From assembly GCA_030549775.1 (NCBI GenBank), contig CM060171.1:9111289-9175288 (forward strand): DNA of 64,000 nucleotides, given 5' to 3'. Shown here in pieces: positions 48,104-58,990 of the stretch. The position numbers and the translations under genes were made by a program. A model generated the notes under the pieces. That model searched no databases. It saw nothing but the letters and a program-made list of their open reading frames with translations, and was not told the origin of the DNA. Positions within the stretch are counted from its first letter, which is position 1. Each line of letters begins with the position of its first letter. Source of the DNA: Tamarix chinensis. Taxonomy: Eukaryota > Streptophyta > Magnoliopsida > Caryophyllales > Tamaricaceae.

Positions 48104-48115
48104 TGATATCAAAGC
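48104..48115 (+). other. Primer-binding site (initiator Met tRNA type)
   Basis: TGATATCAAAGC against the usual TGGTATCAGAGC, 10 of 12, placed 3 bases after the LTR end. Both changes are G to A. Confidence 0.75.
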
Positions 48116-48323
48116 TTTCTTTTGAATCTTAAACAGTAATGTTCTCTTTATTTTATTTTAAGTCTGGAATATTTGTGAAAACCTAAAATACCCTTGTGAG
48201 AAAGTATACATTGGATAGCTGTTTGGCCTTATGCAAATATGTGTTATGTGTTAGTAAGTTAAGATCATTTCCTAACACATTTTCTATCTTATAGTACGCT
48301 ATGGTAGTATCTTATGGTACGCT

Positions 48324-49440
48324 ATGGTAGGCCCAAGTGGAGCTCATACAACAAATTCAGAGGATGCTTTTATCGTGCTCACAGAGTTTTCTCAACAACA
48401 TGCTCAACAACACCCTCCACAACAGCCCCCTCAACTACCACCTATGCCGTAAAAGTATATAGGGGACACAGAGAGAATTGGATCAAGTAATTCATGGAAA
48501 ATTTTTGCCTATGTACGGTGAAGAGGATGACTTTATCTAGTTGGAGACTTGGATTCAGGATTTTGATCATATGTTTAAGGTCATAGATTGCCTAGAGAAC
48601 AAGAGGGTCACCATAGCAACCTACCATCTTCATGTGCCCACCAATGATTGGTGTATCAGTCATAGAGATTATAGAGCTCTGAATCTTTCTTAGTATGGCT
48701 TCAAGAAAGCCTTATGAGCGCGTTTCTATCCAAATAGCCTAAATAATGACAAGCAAGGAATTTTTGCACTTGTCATAGGATAATATGATGGTATAAGAGT
48801 ATTATAGTAGCTTTATGGAGTTTTTGAGGTTTATATCAGATGTGAGAGCAAGATTATCCTTGACCATATTCTACTTTTAATGGGGTTTATCATTTGCATA
48901 ACGGAGGATGATAGGAGTGATGACATTTCATGATCCGACATCCTTGTATAAGATAGCTTTTACAGCTGCCAAACTCATACAAGAACAATCCAAGTTTCTA
49001 TTAGGGAAAAAGAGGCATGCACCTTAGAGTAATAATTGTAAGGTATTTCAATGTACAGGGGGTTAGATTTATACACTACATAGGTTGCAAGATTGGTAGT
49101 TTGGGCCATTGGGACAATAGCAACAATGCCACTACTTTTGTCAACCCTACAGTTTAGATCACCCGAGTAGAGACTATAGGGATCCATAGGTTCAGTGCAG
49201 GGTTTATAGCAGGATGGGCCACCGAGTGTTTGAGTGCTGGCACACATAAAAAGGGATTTTAGTTCTCACAATACATAACAAAAGGTACCACTTGTACCGC
49301 AAAGGGGTTAGGGTCAGGGGAGCGGTTAGGTACCTTGGCCATCTACACTAGCTAGAGGTGGAGGGGCACTGAACTAGCTAGAGAGAAGGGTGGATATGCC
49401 AGAGGGCATTTGAGCTTCATGACCTACATCAAAGTTGATC
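48324..49440 (+). pseudogene. Tekay-type gag remnant
   Basis: An ATG at 48324 opens 43 codons rich in Gln and Pro (QQHPPQQPPQLPP) ending in TAA, typical of the N-terminus of this gag type. Downstream, with stops and frame changes, come W-I-Q-D-F-D-H-M-F-K-V near 48550 and an IATYHL...W piece near 48620, the core of the retrotransposon gag domain. A CCHC knuckle is not clear near 49200. The protein once packaged the element RNA; it is non-functional now. Confidence 0.65.
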
Positions 49441-49479
49441 GGTAGGTTGATGTAGTGGTTGGTACGATAATACTTTCAT

Positions 49480-51250
49480 CTTTTCCAGCTTATGTGTTAT
49501 TTGATACGAATGCTTCACATATTTTTTTCTACTACATTCATTACATGAGTTGCATTGATTCTTACTACACTTGATTTTTTGGTTTAGAAGGTCTATATGA
49601 TGTTCTTTTATAACATTTTATATCTTAACTCTAATGTCACTACCTTGGTGGACATTCCCATTTCTCGCAAGTTTCCAAATGTATTTTTTGAGGAGTTACA
49701 CAGATTGTTCTAGTCAGAGAGGTAGACTTCATGATATACCTTATTTTGGAAGCAAAAATAGTTTTTGGTGTGCCTTATCATATGACACCTAATGAGAGAA
49801 AAAGCTGAAGGCTAAGGTAGAGGAATTATTATCACATGGTTACAAAATCCCAAGCATATAACCTTTGGGAGTAATAGTCCTCTTCATGAAGAAGAAGAAA
49901 GTAGCTAGAGACTCTAAATTGAGAACAGAGGGCTCAATTAGTTAATGATGAAGAATTGTTTCCCATTACTGCATATCAATGATTTATTTAACCAACTTAA
50001 AAGGTCTAGAGTTTTATCCAAGATCAACTTGAGGTTGGGATATTTCCATTTGAAGGTATCAGAGATAGATATTCCAAAGACCATTTTTTAGATATAGTAT
50101 GGTCACTTTGAGTTTACATTGATGACTTTTGAGATCACTAATGCATCTGTTGTGTTCATGTATCTCATGAAAAATTATTTTTCATGAGTATCTAAATCAG
50201 TTTGTGATGGTATTTTTTGATGATATCCTCATCTTATCAAAGAGTAGGGAGGAGCATGAACAACACTTGAGGATCATTTTTGCACTCCTTAGGGAGCATC
50301 AGTTGTATGGTAAGCTTTCTAAATGTGAGTTTTGGCTCAATAAGGTTGCATTTCTAGGGGGCATTATATTAGTTAATGGTGTAGTTATGGATCCAATGAA
50401 TATTAGGGAAATGATAGATTGGAGTGCACCTATTAGTGAAATAGAGGTTTACAATTTCCTTAGTTTGGTAAGGTACCACTATAGATTTATTTGGGACTTC
50501 TCACGAGTTAGTCATCCATTGAAAAATCCGATGAAGAAGAATACATAGTTTTAATGGGATGACACTTGTGAGTAGTTATTTTAAGTGTTGAAGCAACAAA
50601 TTACTATAATGCCAGTCTTGACGTTGCTAGAGGGGACTTATGGTTTTGAGGTAGACAATAATGCTTTGAATCATGGGTTAGGTTGCATTTTAATAGAGCA
50701 TTGTTAGGTGGTAGCTTATGCATCTTGATTATTGATGTAACATGAGCATAGCATACCTACCTCACCCACAATTTAGAGTTAGTTGTAGTGGTTTTCTCTT
50801 TTAAGATATGAAGACATTATCTTTATAGCACCCAATACAAGTTCTTGAGTTGAAGTTCAACTTCATGTAATGAGAGCTAAATATGCATAAGAGGAGATGA
50901 CTAGAGTTGGTGAAGGGCTATGATCTTGAGTTGACCTACCAATATGGTAAGGCTAACATTTTTGCTGATGTTTTGAGTAGGAAGACTTCTCATTCCTTGA
51001 GTATGATGACCATAATAAACAAAATTCATGAGAAGTTTCATGACATGGTTATCGAGTTGATATTTTAAGACCAAGATACTTGAGGAGGGTCACTATACAC
51101 TTTATTATGTCCATCTTGGAGGAGATAAGCTATATAAGGACCTCAAGAGGATTTAATTGTGTTTGGGTATGATGAGAGAGAAGGTTGAGTTTGTTTCTAG
51201 ATGCTTGACCTGTCAAAAGATCAAGGTCGAGCATATGAGGCTAGGTATGA
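49480..51250 (+). pseudogene. Tekay-type pol remnant (PR, RT, RNase H, INT start)
   Basis: In order: protease active-site relic LFDTNASH near 49500 (usually DTGA/DSGA); RT from ELKAKVEELL near 49805, through LHINDLFNQL and VLSKINLRLGY (about 49970-50045), to a clean segment at 50204-50548 with FFDDILILSKS replacing the YxDD-type active site, then EHEQHL and CEFWLNKVAFLG; an RNase H relic with VAYAS near 50713; and the integrase zinc-finger piece FVSRCLTCQKIKVEH at about 51188-51232. Many stops and frameshifts. The integrase core, any chromodomain and the PPT are absent after 51250. Domain order PR-RT-RH-INT is Ty3/gypsy. Confidence 0.8.
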
Positions 51251-51631
51251 CATGCATTGATTTGAGTACATTTGCGTGCTCTAATTTTTGTTAAAGGTTA
51301 ATAAAGTTCAGATGTTCTTGAATATTTTTTCAATGTTTATGCTTTATTTAAAGTTTTCTTGGCTAATGAAAACTAAAAACACTAATTAGAGCTTAATTAG
51401 TGATTATTCATGTTTTGGTGTCAATTAATCAAAATATGACATATTTACCCCTAAAAGACTATGACCTCTGATTATTCATATGCTTATGTCCAATGTGATT
51501 TTCCTTGATTGTACCTTTTGGCTCATATGTCCTTATGTGAAAATTGTTGACATGCATGCTAGAGATGTAATAGGCTTTGCTTGGTTTCTTTATTCTTGTC
51601 GAATCTTTTGTTCTTCCTTTTTCTCAATTGG
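51251..51631. other. Unassigned sequence after truncated pol
   Basis: AT-rich, no coding signal. It could be the start of the decayed 3' LTR whose end is at 57728, but no convincing TG terminus was found. Confidence 0.35.
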
Positions 51632-53327
51632 TGTAACACCCCGAATTTTTTTAACCTAAAATTTAACTGTTTAACCTTTTATCTAAAAAAAGTAATATTT
51701 AAAGTTTTATTTAATTATATTTTACTAACCTTTGACTTACAAAAATATATAAAATTATTTAATAAATTAATATACTTATTTTATCTTATCCTTTTTAATT
51801 AAATAAACCCTAAACCCATAATTTTACCAAAATTATTTTCTTAAATTAATACCCTATTTTTTAGATAAACTAATTTAATATTTTCCCCAATAGCCTAATT
51901 TTAATCTAATTTCTATTCCTAACTCTAAATATATTTTCCTTTTCTCTTTCTTCTTTTCCTTTTTCCTTTTTCTTCCTTTTCTTTCTTTTCTTTCCTTCTT
52001 CCTTCTTTCCTTAGTCCAGCTCGAAATGACCCCTATTTCTCTCTTTTCTTTTTCCCTCAGGCTAGCCTAGGCTTCCCTTTCCATCCTTCTTTTCTTTTCC
52101 TTCTGTCCGGCCCAGCCTCTCCTCATTCTTCTCTCCTCCTCTCCCACGCCACCCACTTCCCCTCCTTCCTTCTTCTCTCCCGCGTGGCCCAACCCCTCAC
52201 CCTTCCTCTTTCCTCAGTGCAGCCTAGTTTCCCCTTCCTTTCTTCCCTATCTGCACCCTTGCTAAACACACCCTAGACACCGCCTTCGTACACCCCCTCC
52301 TTTTCCTATGCCCCCTTCACGCCTGCTACACCTCACCCTCACCCTCTGCTCAACTTGACACCCTACACCCCCCTCTGTTGTCCTTTTCTTTCCCTTTTTT
52401 GGCCTTGCAACCCCTAGTGCCCTTCCCCTATGTGCCCCTTCCCTACCATTCACATCCCCTGCCACACCTGCCTACCTAGCCTACCACCTCCCTTGCATCA
52501 CCACCCATAGCATGCCGAACCCCCTCTCCTCCTCCTCCTTATCCTCTTATTCTTCTCTTCTTCCCTTCCATTCATCTCCCTTGTGACCTACTCTCTCCCT
52601 CGACCCTCTCTTCTCCTTTCTCCCTTCTTTCCCTGTCCCTATTTTCCCCATCATTCTCTCTATAGCCACCACCGACCACCACCAGTGCTTCCACCCCCAA
52701 CCCAGCCTCCACCCTCTCTCCTTCCTTCCCTCTTTCCACCTCCTACTCTACCACTCTGTCTCTCCTCCTTTCTCCCCTATGTAGTCCCTGCCGATTTTCT
52801 CCTTGCCACCATCCATTCTACCTGCATAACCCCCTCCTCCACCGCAGTCGCCGCAAGCTCCTCCACCCTACATCCTCTCTACACGACCAAGTAGTAGGCA
52901 CCCCAACCTCCCCTACAACCCTACCTCTTTTCCCTTCTCTCCCCTTAAATGCCCCACCCTACAACCACCACCCTCCTTCGACCACCTCTCTTCCCTCCCT
53001 TTCCTCCTCCGCTGCAACTCCTCCTAGCTGCTTGCCGCTAGCCACCCACCTTTTGCACCATCACCCGCAACCACCCCACACCACTTGTACTTGCCGTCAC
53101 CCTTCTCTTCCTCTTCTTCTCCTTTTCTCCCTCTTCTTTCCCTTCTTTGCACCCTCCTCCCTACAACATGCACTGCCACCTTTGAGCCACCAGCCACCTC
53201 CTCCTTCATCTCTTGCACCCAACAACCAAAGCTAACACCTTCCACCACCCCCTACAAACCCTTACCCGAGCCACCTCCATTCTTCCTTTTCCATTTCACT
53301 CGCCCATCTGCATGGCTCATGCTGCAC

Positions 53328-53744
53328 TAGGGATGGAAACGAATTAGGCACCCCCTATTTGTTACCCAAACCCGATAAGAAAACCTATACCCATATCCCT
53401 ATTCAAACCCGGTGGGTATTTTTTTCCTCATCCATATCCATATCCATATCCATTTACATATCCATCGGGTAAAACCCATTAATTATAAAGTAAAAATCAT
53501 TTAATGTTAGAATTATATACTTAGATTGTTAAAATTTAATTATATCTTCACTTTTTGCCTTAGAAAATCATTTAGAGGGTAAAAATGTAATTTTATATTG
53601 CGTACGGATTTAAGGATACCTTACCCATATCTATACCCAAACCCAGCGGATATTTCTCCCCTTCCTCCATATTCGTATCCATATTCATTTATCCATATCC
53701 ATTTACACATCCAACAGATAAAACCTATCAGATTGCCATCTCTA
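53328..53744. mobile_element. hAT-type MITE (417 bp)
   Basis: Terminal inverted repeats TAGGGATGGAAAC and (reversed) TAGAGATGGCAAT. It is flanked by 8-bp duplications tgctgcac (53320-53327) and cgctgcac (53745-53752), 7 of 8 identical. An 8-bp duplication is the hAT signature. Inside, 'atccatatccatatccat' strings occur in both halves, as in the plant 'TAGGGATGGCAA...CCCATATCCATA' elements I know. It has no coding capacity. Confidence 0.8.
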
Positions 53745-54189
53745 CGCTGCACATGCAACATGAGTTATGTTGTGTACATTATATATATTTTGGACAATAT
53801 TAAGGTATAAGGGTAGTTTAGTAATTATATATTTAATAAATATTTTTAATAAAAATCTTTATTCAATTTATTTAATATTAATATGGTATTTGTGATATTA
53901 TTTTTAGGTGTAAAATTTTATTAAACGGAACCTACGCATTTTTAGCTAGTTATTGGTAAAGTTTGATTTTTACTAAAAATCAGGTAAACTTTATACCCCA
54001 TTAGATGTTAGGATATCACATGTTAGCACATTAGGATTTTTGACATGTGATTTGTGTAGATATAATGTGTTACAAATAATCCCATGATTATATATGTTAT
54101 CTTGGAAAATGGAAAAAATAATGCATGCTTTTTGTGTAAGATGTTATATGTGTGAAATGGGGATTGAGAAGGGGATTAATGTTGGGTAG

Positions 54190-54930
54190 TAATGATGTAT
54201 GTTATGTTTGGTATATATGGACACTTGTAGTAAAAATATTACTACTATGAGCCCTAGGGGTAATTTGGTCATTTAAACAAATCATGATAGTTAATTCTAA
54301 CAGGAATGCCAATTTTTTTATAAATATTGGTAGGAATGGAGATAGGAGTTTGGTGTATCATACTCACATGATTTAGCATGAATATCAATATTTCAAGGTC
54401 TAAGGGTATTTTGGTAATTTTTGATGTATGATGGTGACCATTCCAATAAATGTGCAAGGTAAGTGTTATGTGTGGTTAAGTATGAAAATAGGGGTTTGTG
54501 GTATTAGTAACACATGTTTGGGCATAAAAGTTGGTATTATATGGCCTAAGGGCATTTTGGTAATTTTGAAGGTGCAATGGTGGTTGTCCTAATAAATGTG
54601 TGTAACAGGTAATAATTGGTGCTAAGTATGAAAATAAGGTTTTGTGGTATTAGTAACATATTTTTGGCCATGAAAGTTGATATTATATGGCCTAAGGGCA
54701 CTTTGGTAATTTTGCATTTACTATGGTGAGCGGTATAATAAACATGCATGATAAGTATTAATTGGTGTTGGATATGAGAAATGGGGGTTTATTGTCTTAG
54801 TATCATCTATTTTAGCATGGTTAGTAATATTACATGGCATAGGAGCATTTTGGTAATTTCACATGTACTAGGGTGATTATTCTAAAAACATGCATGGGGC
54901 GAGTTAAACCCAAAGGGAGATATGACCATG
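54190..54930 (+). repeat. ~146-bp tandem repeat, about five units
   Basis: The anchor GGCATTTTGGTAATTTT (and variants) has its reference base at 54261, 54407, 54553, 54699 and 54846, spacings of 146, 146, 146 and 147. Units also share 'aagtatgaaaata', 'gtggtattagtaacat' and 'tattatatggcctaag'. Units 2 and 3 are the most alike; unit 5 is partial. Confidence 0.8.
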
Positions 54931-55667
54931 GGTGAGAAGAGTAGGGGTTGGTTGCTAAGATGGGATATGGGGGGAATGATGACATTGTTGGGTAGCTTGG
55001 CATAATTGGGGGAGTCTTTGGATGCTAAGGGATGGGAGATTACTAAGCATGTGGAAATAAGGTTTTGATAGTACAAAACCCTAGAGGGTAGGTCATCATC
55101 ACATATAGGAAATGAGGGAGTTATGTTGTGCCTTTGAACTATGATGTTAATCATTCTATTTGGGAAGTGTGTACTAAATATGATGGCCAGGGGGTTAAGT
55201 GGGAGTAGATGTAACTATTATGGGGAAATTAGGATTTCAAGATGGGTCCAATTTGGGAGGTTATTATCATATTTGTAAAATGGGGGAGTTAGTCTACAAA
55301 AATTTAGGGGATGGATAATCATATTAATATATACTTGGTTATGGAAAATTAGGGCTAAACAATTAGTAGAGTAGGCCAACTAGGAAAAACTAGGGATTTG
55401 AGGAGTAACCCTAGAGACTAATTGTTATCATATGTGAGAAATGGGGGAAATATGCTATAACTCATGATAAGAGGATTTCTAATGACAAGTTTGGGTTTGT
55501 TGGATAAATTGGGGACTCAAAGGAACATTAGGGGTTAAGGATGTACCCGTGATTAGGAAATTAGGGTTTCTAAAGGAACAGGGTAGGCCCGGGGTGGTAG
55601 TAGGACTGGAGTCATACTTGAGTTGTGCATGGTTGTGTGTGATGTCTGAAACAAATAAGACACGACT

Positions 55668-56280
55668 GAGACACTAATCACTTAAAGTGGAAGATTACTT
55701 GAGTTAGGAACGGTTTTACCTTATTTATAGGTCCACCAGTGAGAATAGTTGCCAGGAACATTCTGTTATGGAATTTTACCTTATTTATTGGTCCACTGGT
55801 GAGAATAGTGGCCAGGAGCATGTTCCCCTATTATTATATTATTGACTGGTCCACTGGTGAGAATAGTGGGGTCCCACACTCAAGTAATTAAAACCATCGA
55901 ATGATAATAACTCTGGGAAGACACTAATCACTTAAAGTGGAAGATCACTTGAGTCAAGGCCGGTTGTACCTTATTACCTGTACACCGGTGCGAATAGTGG
56001 CCAGGAGCGTGCTGCCCTAGGATTGTACCTTATTTATTGATCCACCAGTGAGAATAGTGGGGTCCTGAACTCAAGAAATAAAACTCTTGGACATTAATAA
56101 CCTATGGAAATACACTAATTAATTACAGTGGAATACCATGTGGGTCAAGATCGGTTGTACCTTGTTACCAGTCCACTAGTGAGAATAGTGGCCAATAGCT
56201 TTATGCCCTAGGGTTGTACCTTGTTGACTAGTCTAGCGGTGAGAATAGTAGGGTCCTTAAACCCACGTGGTTATAAATTC
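55668..56280 (+). repeat. Paired-palindrome array in three blocks
   Basis: Blocks open with ACACTAATCACTTAAAGTGG variants near 55670, 55920 and 56112. Each holds two or three units 'ggtccactggtgagaatagt' separated by 'ggccaggagcatg' variants. CACTT-A-AAGTG at the block start is itself palindromic. Confidence 0.75.
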
Positions 56281-57053
56281 ATAATTTACTATTTTCTACA
56301 TTAATATCATGAGTCCAGATAATAATAAATGAATTGATATGATCTACTGATGTGTATGGAATTCTTATTGTGATGTGATTGAGAAGTTTTTGGGTTGATT
56401 AAGTGAGTTGTGCCTCTTGCTGAGAATGATTTGATTTTCTAATTATACTACAAAGATCATCATTTGGAAGTTCCAAGAGTAATTTTTTGTCATTTCTAAG
56501 TGAATGAGTATTGGTAGTGTATGGCATTGATGCATGTGGCTATATGAATGATTATCACATTTTAGTTAATATATGCTAATTCCATGTTCATGTGGCTGAT
56601 GTGATGCATTTGATGTGTTGCATGTAGGCCTTGTGTATTAGTTTTGTATAATAGGTTACTTGGTACCATTGTAAAGAAGGGTTCTTCTTGGGCACCTGCT
56701 TATTCAATTAGCAATGATCTTTTTAGGTTAGCTCGTGAACTAATTTTAGGATTATTCCTTGGGATAATCTTTTGTATTTCTTTTCCACTGACATTCTTTT
56801 TATAACAAAAATTAGTGGGTTTTCTTTAGAAGGTGAGTTAAACTTCCTAATTATTGCGCTACTCTATTTTATAATTGTATTCTTGAAATTTGAGTAAAGT
56901 AATGTTTTAGCCTTAGCACTTGGTATCGGAACAGTAGAGGAAACCGATCTGGTACTAAGTGTAATAGTAGCATCCGAAAATTTACTATCTTAGCTTCCAC
57001 TTATAACTTTTAAAAAATAAAATTTTTTAGTAGTAAATTTTGGGAGTGTTACA

Positions 57054-57728
57054 CTTAGTATAAGAATATGTAAATTATTTTCTACCCTAGGTCACTAACT
57101 TAAATCTTCCCTAGGTATCTATCTTGAAGCTATCCTATGCGGTTAATTGTCGACAAGAATCATGCATGCTTCCTTGACAACGTGATTTATTATTAATTGG
57201 AATTTGTTCTCTAGAATTTCCTTAGGCATGATTAAATACCAAATGTCAACATGACATATTATAGTGTGATAATGTATTTTTCATGAAGCATGCCTATGCA
57301 TGATAATTTAGTCTTACTCAGTATACTCGTCATAGTGATGTGAAACTATTTCAGTCTTGTGTACGTTTCTCTTGCTTTGTTTATGTGAGGTTGAGAGTGT
57401 TGAGTCTCTGGTTGCCTTATTAAGCATTTTGGTTTGGATCCTTTAGATCTTGTATTCTATTTAGTTTTTCTATTAAAGAGATATGTTAGATTTTGTTGAT
57501 CTCATATTTATTTTTTGTACAAGCTTTTTAAGTCTTATATTAGACTTGAGTTAGGTGACAATCACACATGACTCTTAGAATATGGGTTTTTTTAGTGTTG
57601 TACTCGTCATAGACTAGGTAATGTTTGTACCTGTCCCATGTTGGATGCAATGATAGCACAATATATTTTCTATTTAACTTCCACAAAATGTCTTGTAAAA
57701 AAATTAGTTAAAAAATGGGGGTGTTACA
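57054..57728 (+). mobile_element. 3'-end fragment of a plus LTR
   Basis: It contains TCAGTATACTCGTCATAGTGA at 57318-57338 (a hairpin relic, 6 of 7 pairs) and ends AATGGGGGTGTTACA at 57728. It resembles 47598-48100 more than the other LTRs, so it may be the 3' LTR of the Tekay-type element, split by the LTR 51632-57053. Confidence 0.55.
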
Positions 57729-57859
57729 GCTAACCTAGATATGCTAGATCCCATCATATTTATAGCAAGTTTGGGTTATAATTTTTTAGTTCTGCTAAAT
57801 ATAGATTCATACATACCTAAATGAATTTAAGTCCAAGCTTGGTTCCAATAATATAAAAT

Positions 57860-58395
57860 CAAAACCAACCCAACTTGTAGACATATTTAGCATACATACA
57901 TACATAGGGCTCTTGACGAACCAAATCAAGCTGAATACCCCCGACTTGAGATCGGCTTGAGTTTGAAATGAGCCAAACAAGTCTGGCTCTAGGTTTTCCT
58001 AATAAAGTTCTAAATTCGACTTAGCTCAGCTCATTAAAATTTTAAAAGTTTTTTTTAGTGAACTAAATTAGATCTTTTATCATGATTTGATTTATGGCTC
58101 AACTCATTTGAAAGTTAAATAAATTAAATCTAACTTGTTGAATTATTCAGCTTGTTTAAATGCTCATTGAAGTATTCAACTTATTTATTAAGTAAATTCT
58201 ATACAAGCCCAACATATAAATGAATGTGTCAAGTTTATAAATGAGCTAAACTGAGCTCGGCCTAAATTTGAGCTGGCTTATGAACAAACAAGCCAAAACT
58301 CCCTTGGTTCAAGCTCAACTCATTGAATAAATGAGCCTCAAAATAAAGCTTAGATTGATTCATTTTCCTAAACAAATGAGCTAAGTTGAGGTAAT
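57860..58395. repeat. MITE-like repeat rich in GAGCT/AGCTC words
   Basis: Many short inverted words (AAGCTCAACTCATT, AATGAGCTAA, GAGCTGGCTTATGAAC) give the region self-complementarity, as in plant 'gagctcggctcg' MITEs. Terminal repeats and a target duplication were not fixed. The ORF at 58262-58483 is not a gene. Confidence 0.4.
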
Positions 58396-58990
58396 ATCCC
58401 CAAAATAGTGGCCAATACTGGAGGTCTAAAAGCATCAACATAAGTATACATTCCTTTTTGTGAAATGTATCATTTAAAGACATCCATAGTTAATTGTGAT
58501 TCACTTGGAACAATTTAAGGATGGACGAGCTCTTAAAAAATTTATCGAGATGTGTGAGAGTTGATAAAAAAATACACACAGATTTGTTTTGATCTATGGG
58601 GTTAATCATTGATCCTTAAAGCATTCTAGAGTAATTACTCATGACCCTAGTGAGAATAGGGTGTTGCAAATGGTATTAGAGCAAAACTACAACCGTAAGC
58701 TAAACTTGGATGAGCTAGTTAGTTTCCTGGCGAGATGATTCTTGGGATAGACTATAATAAGACAGTAATTGGTTGATGTGCAATGAGCCTGTTGCATTCT
58801 TTAGTGAGGATACATTCAATGCCCATAAAATAGTGGTAGATAGTGGAGTTTTAAAAGAGATTTATAGTTAAGCATGATTGACTTGGAACAACTTAATGAT
58901 GGGTGACATTCTGGGAAGTTTTCTGGGATGAGTGTGATCTAATAAAAAAAATACTAAAAAAAGACTTGTATTGATTTGTTGAATATAGTT
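58396..58990 (+). other. Short LTR-like unit with PBS and partial direct duplication
   Basis: Sequence at 58396-58610 ('aaaatagtggccaatactgg' to 'gatctatgg') recurs diverged at 58817-58990 ('aaaatagtggtagatagtgg' to 'gatttgttg'), both with CTTGGAACAA(T/C)TTAA. The first copy continues to GGGTGTTGCA at 58668 and a PBS. This could be a TRIM-like or other small retroelement with two LTR pieces; the second copy has no clear end. Confidence 0.45.
58671..58682 (+). other. Primer-binding site (initiator Met tRNA type)
   Basis: TGGTATTAGAGC, 11 of 12 against TGGTATCAGAGC, two bases after the LTR-like end GGGTGTTGCA. Confidence 0.7.

Larger units (their letters stand above)
51632..57053 (+). mobile_element. 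Plus solo LTR (5.4 kb) with a MITE inside
   Basis: It starts TGTAACACCCCGAATTTTTT and ends TTTTGGGAGTGTTACA at 57053, preceded by the family's end phrase 'gatctggtactaagtgtaat'. Flanks attgg and cttag agree at only 3 of 5 positions. In order: AT-rich start, C/T-rich U3 (51940-53320), MITE, ~146-bp tandem repeats, three-block palindrome array, end. Without the 417-bp MITE and one 8-bp copy it is about 5.0 kb. Confidence 0.7.
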
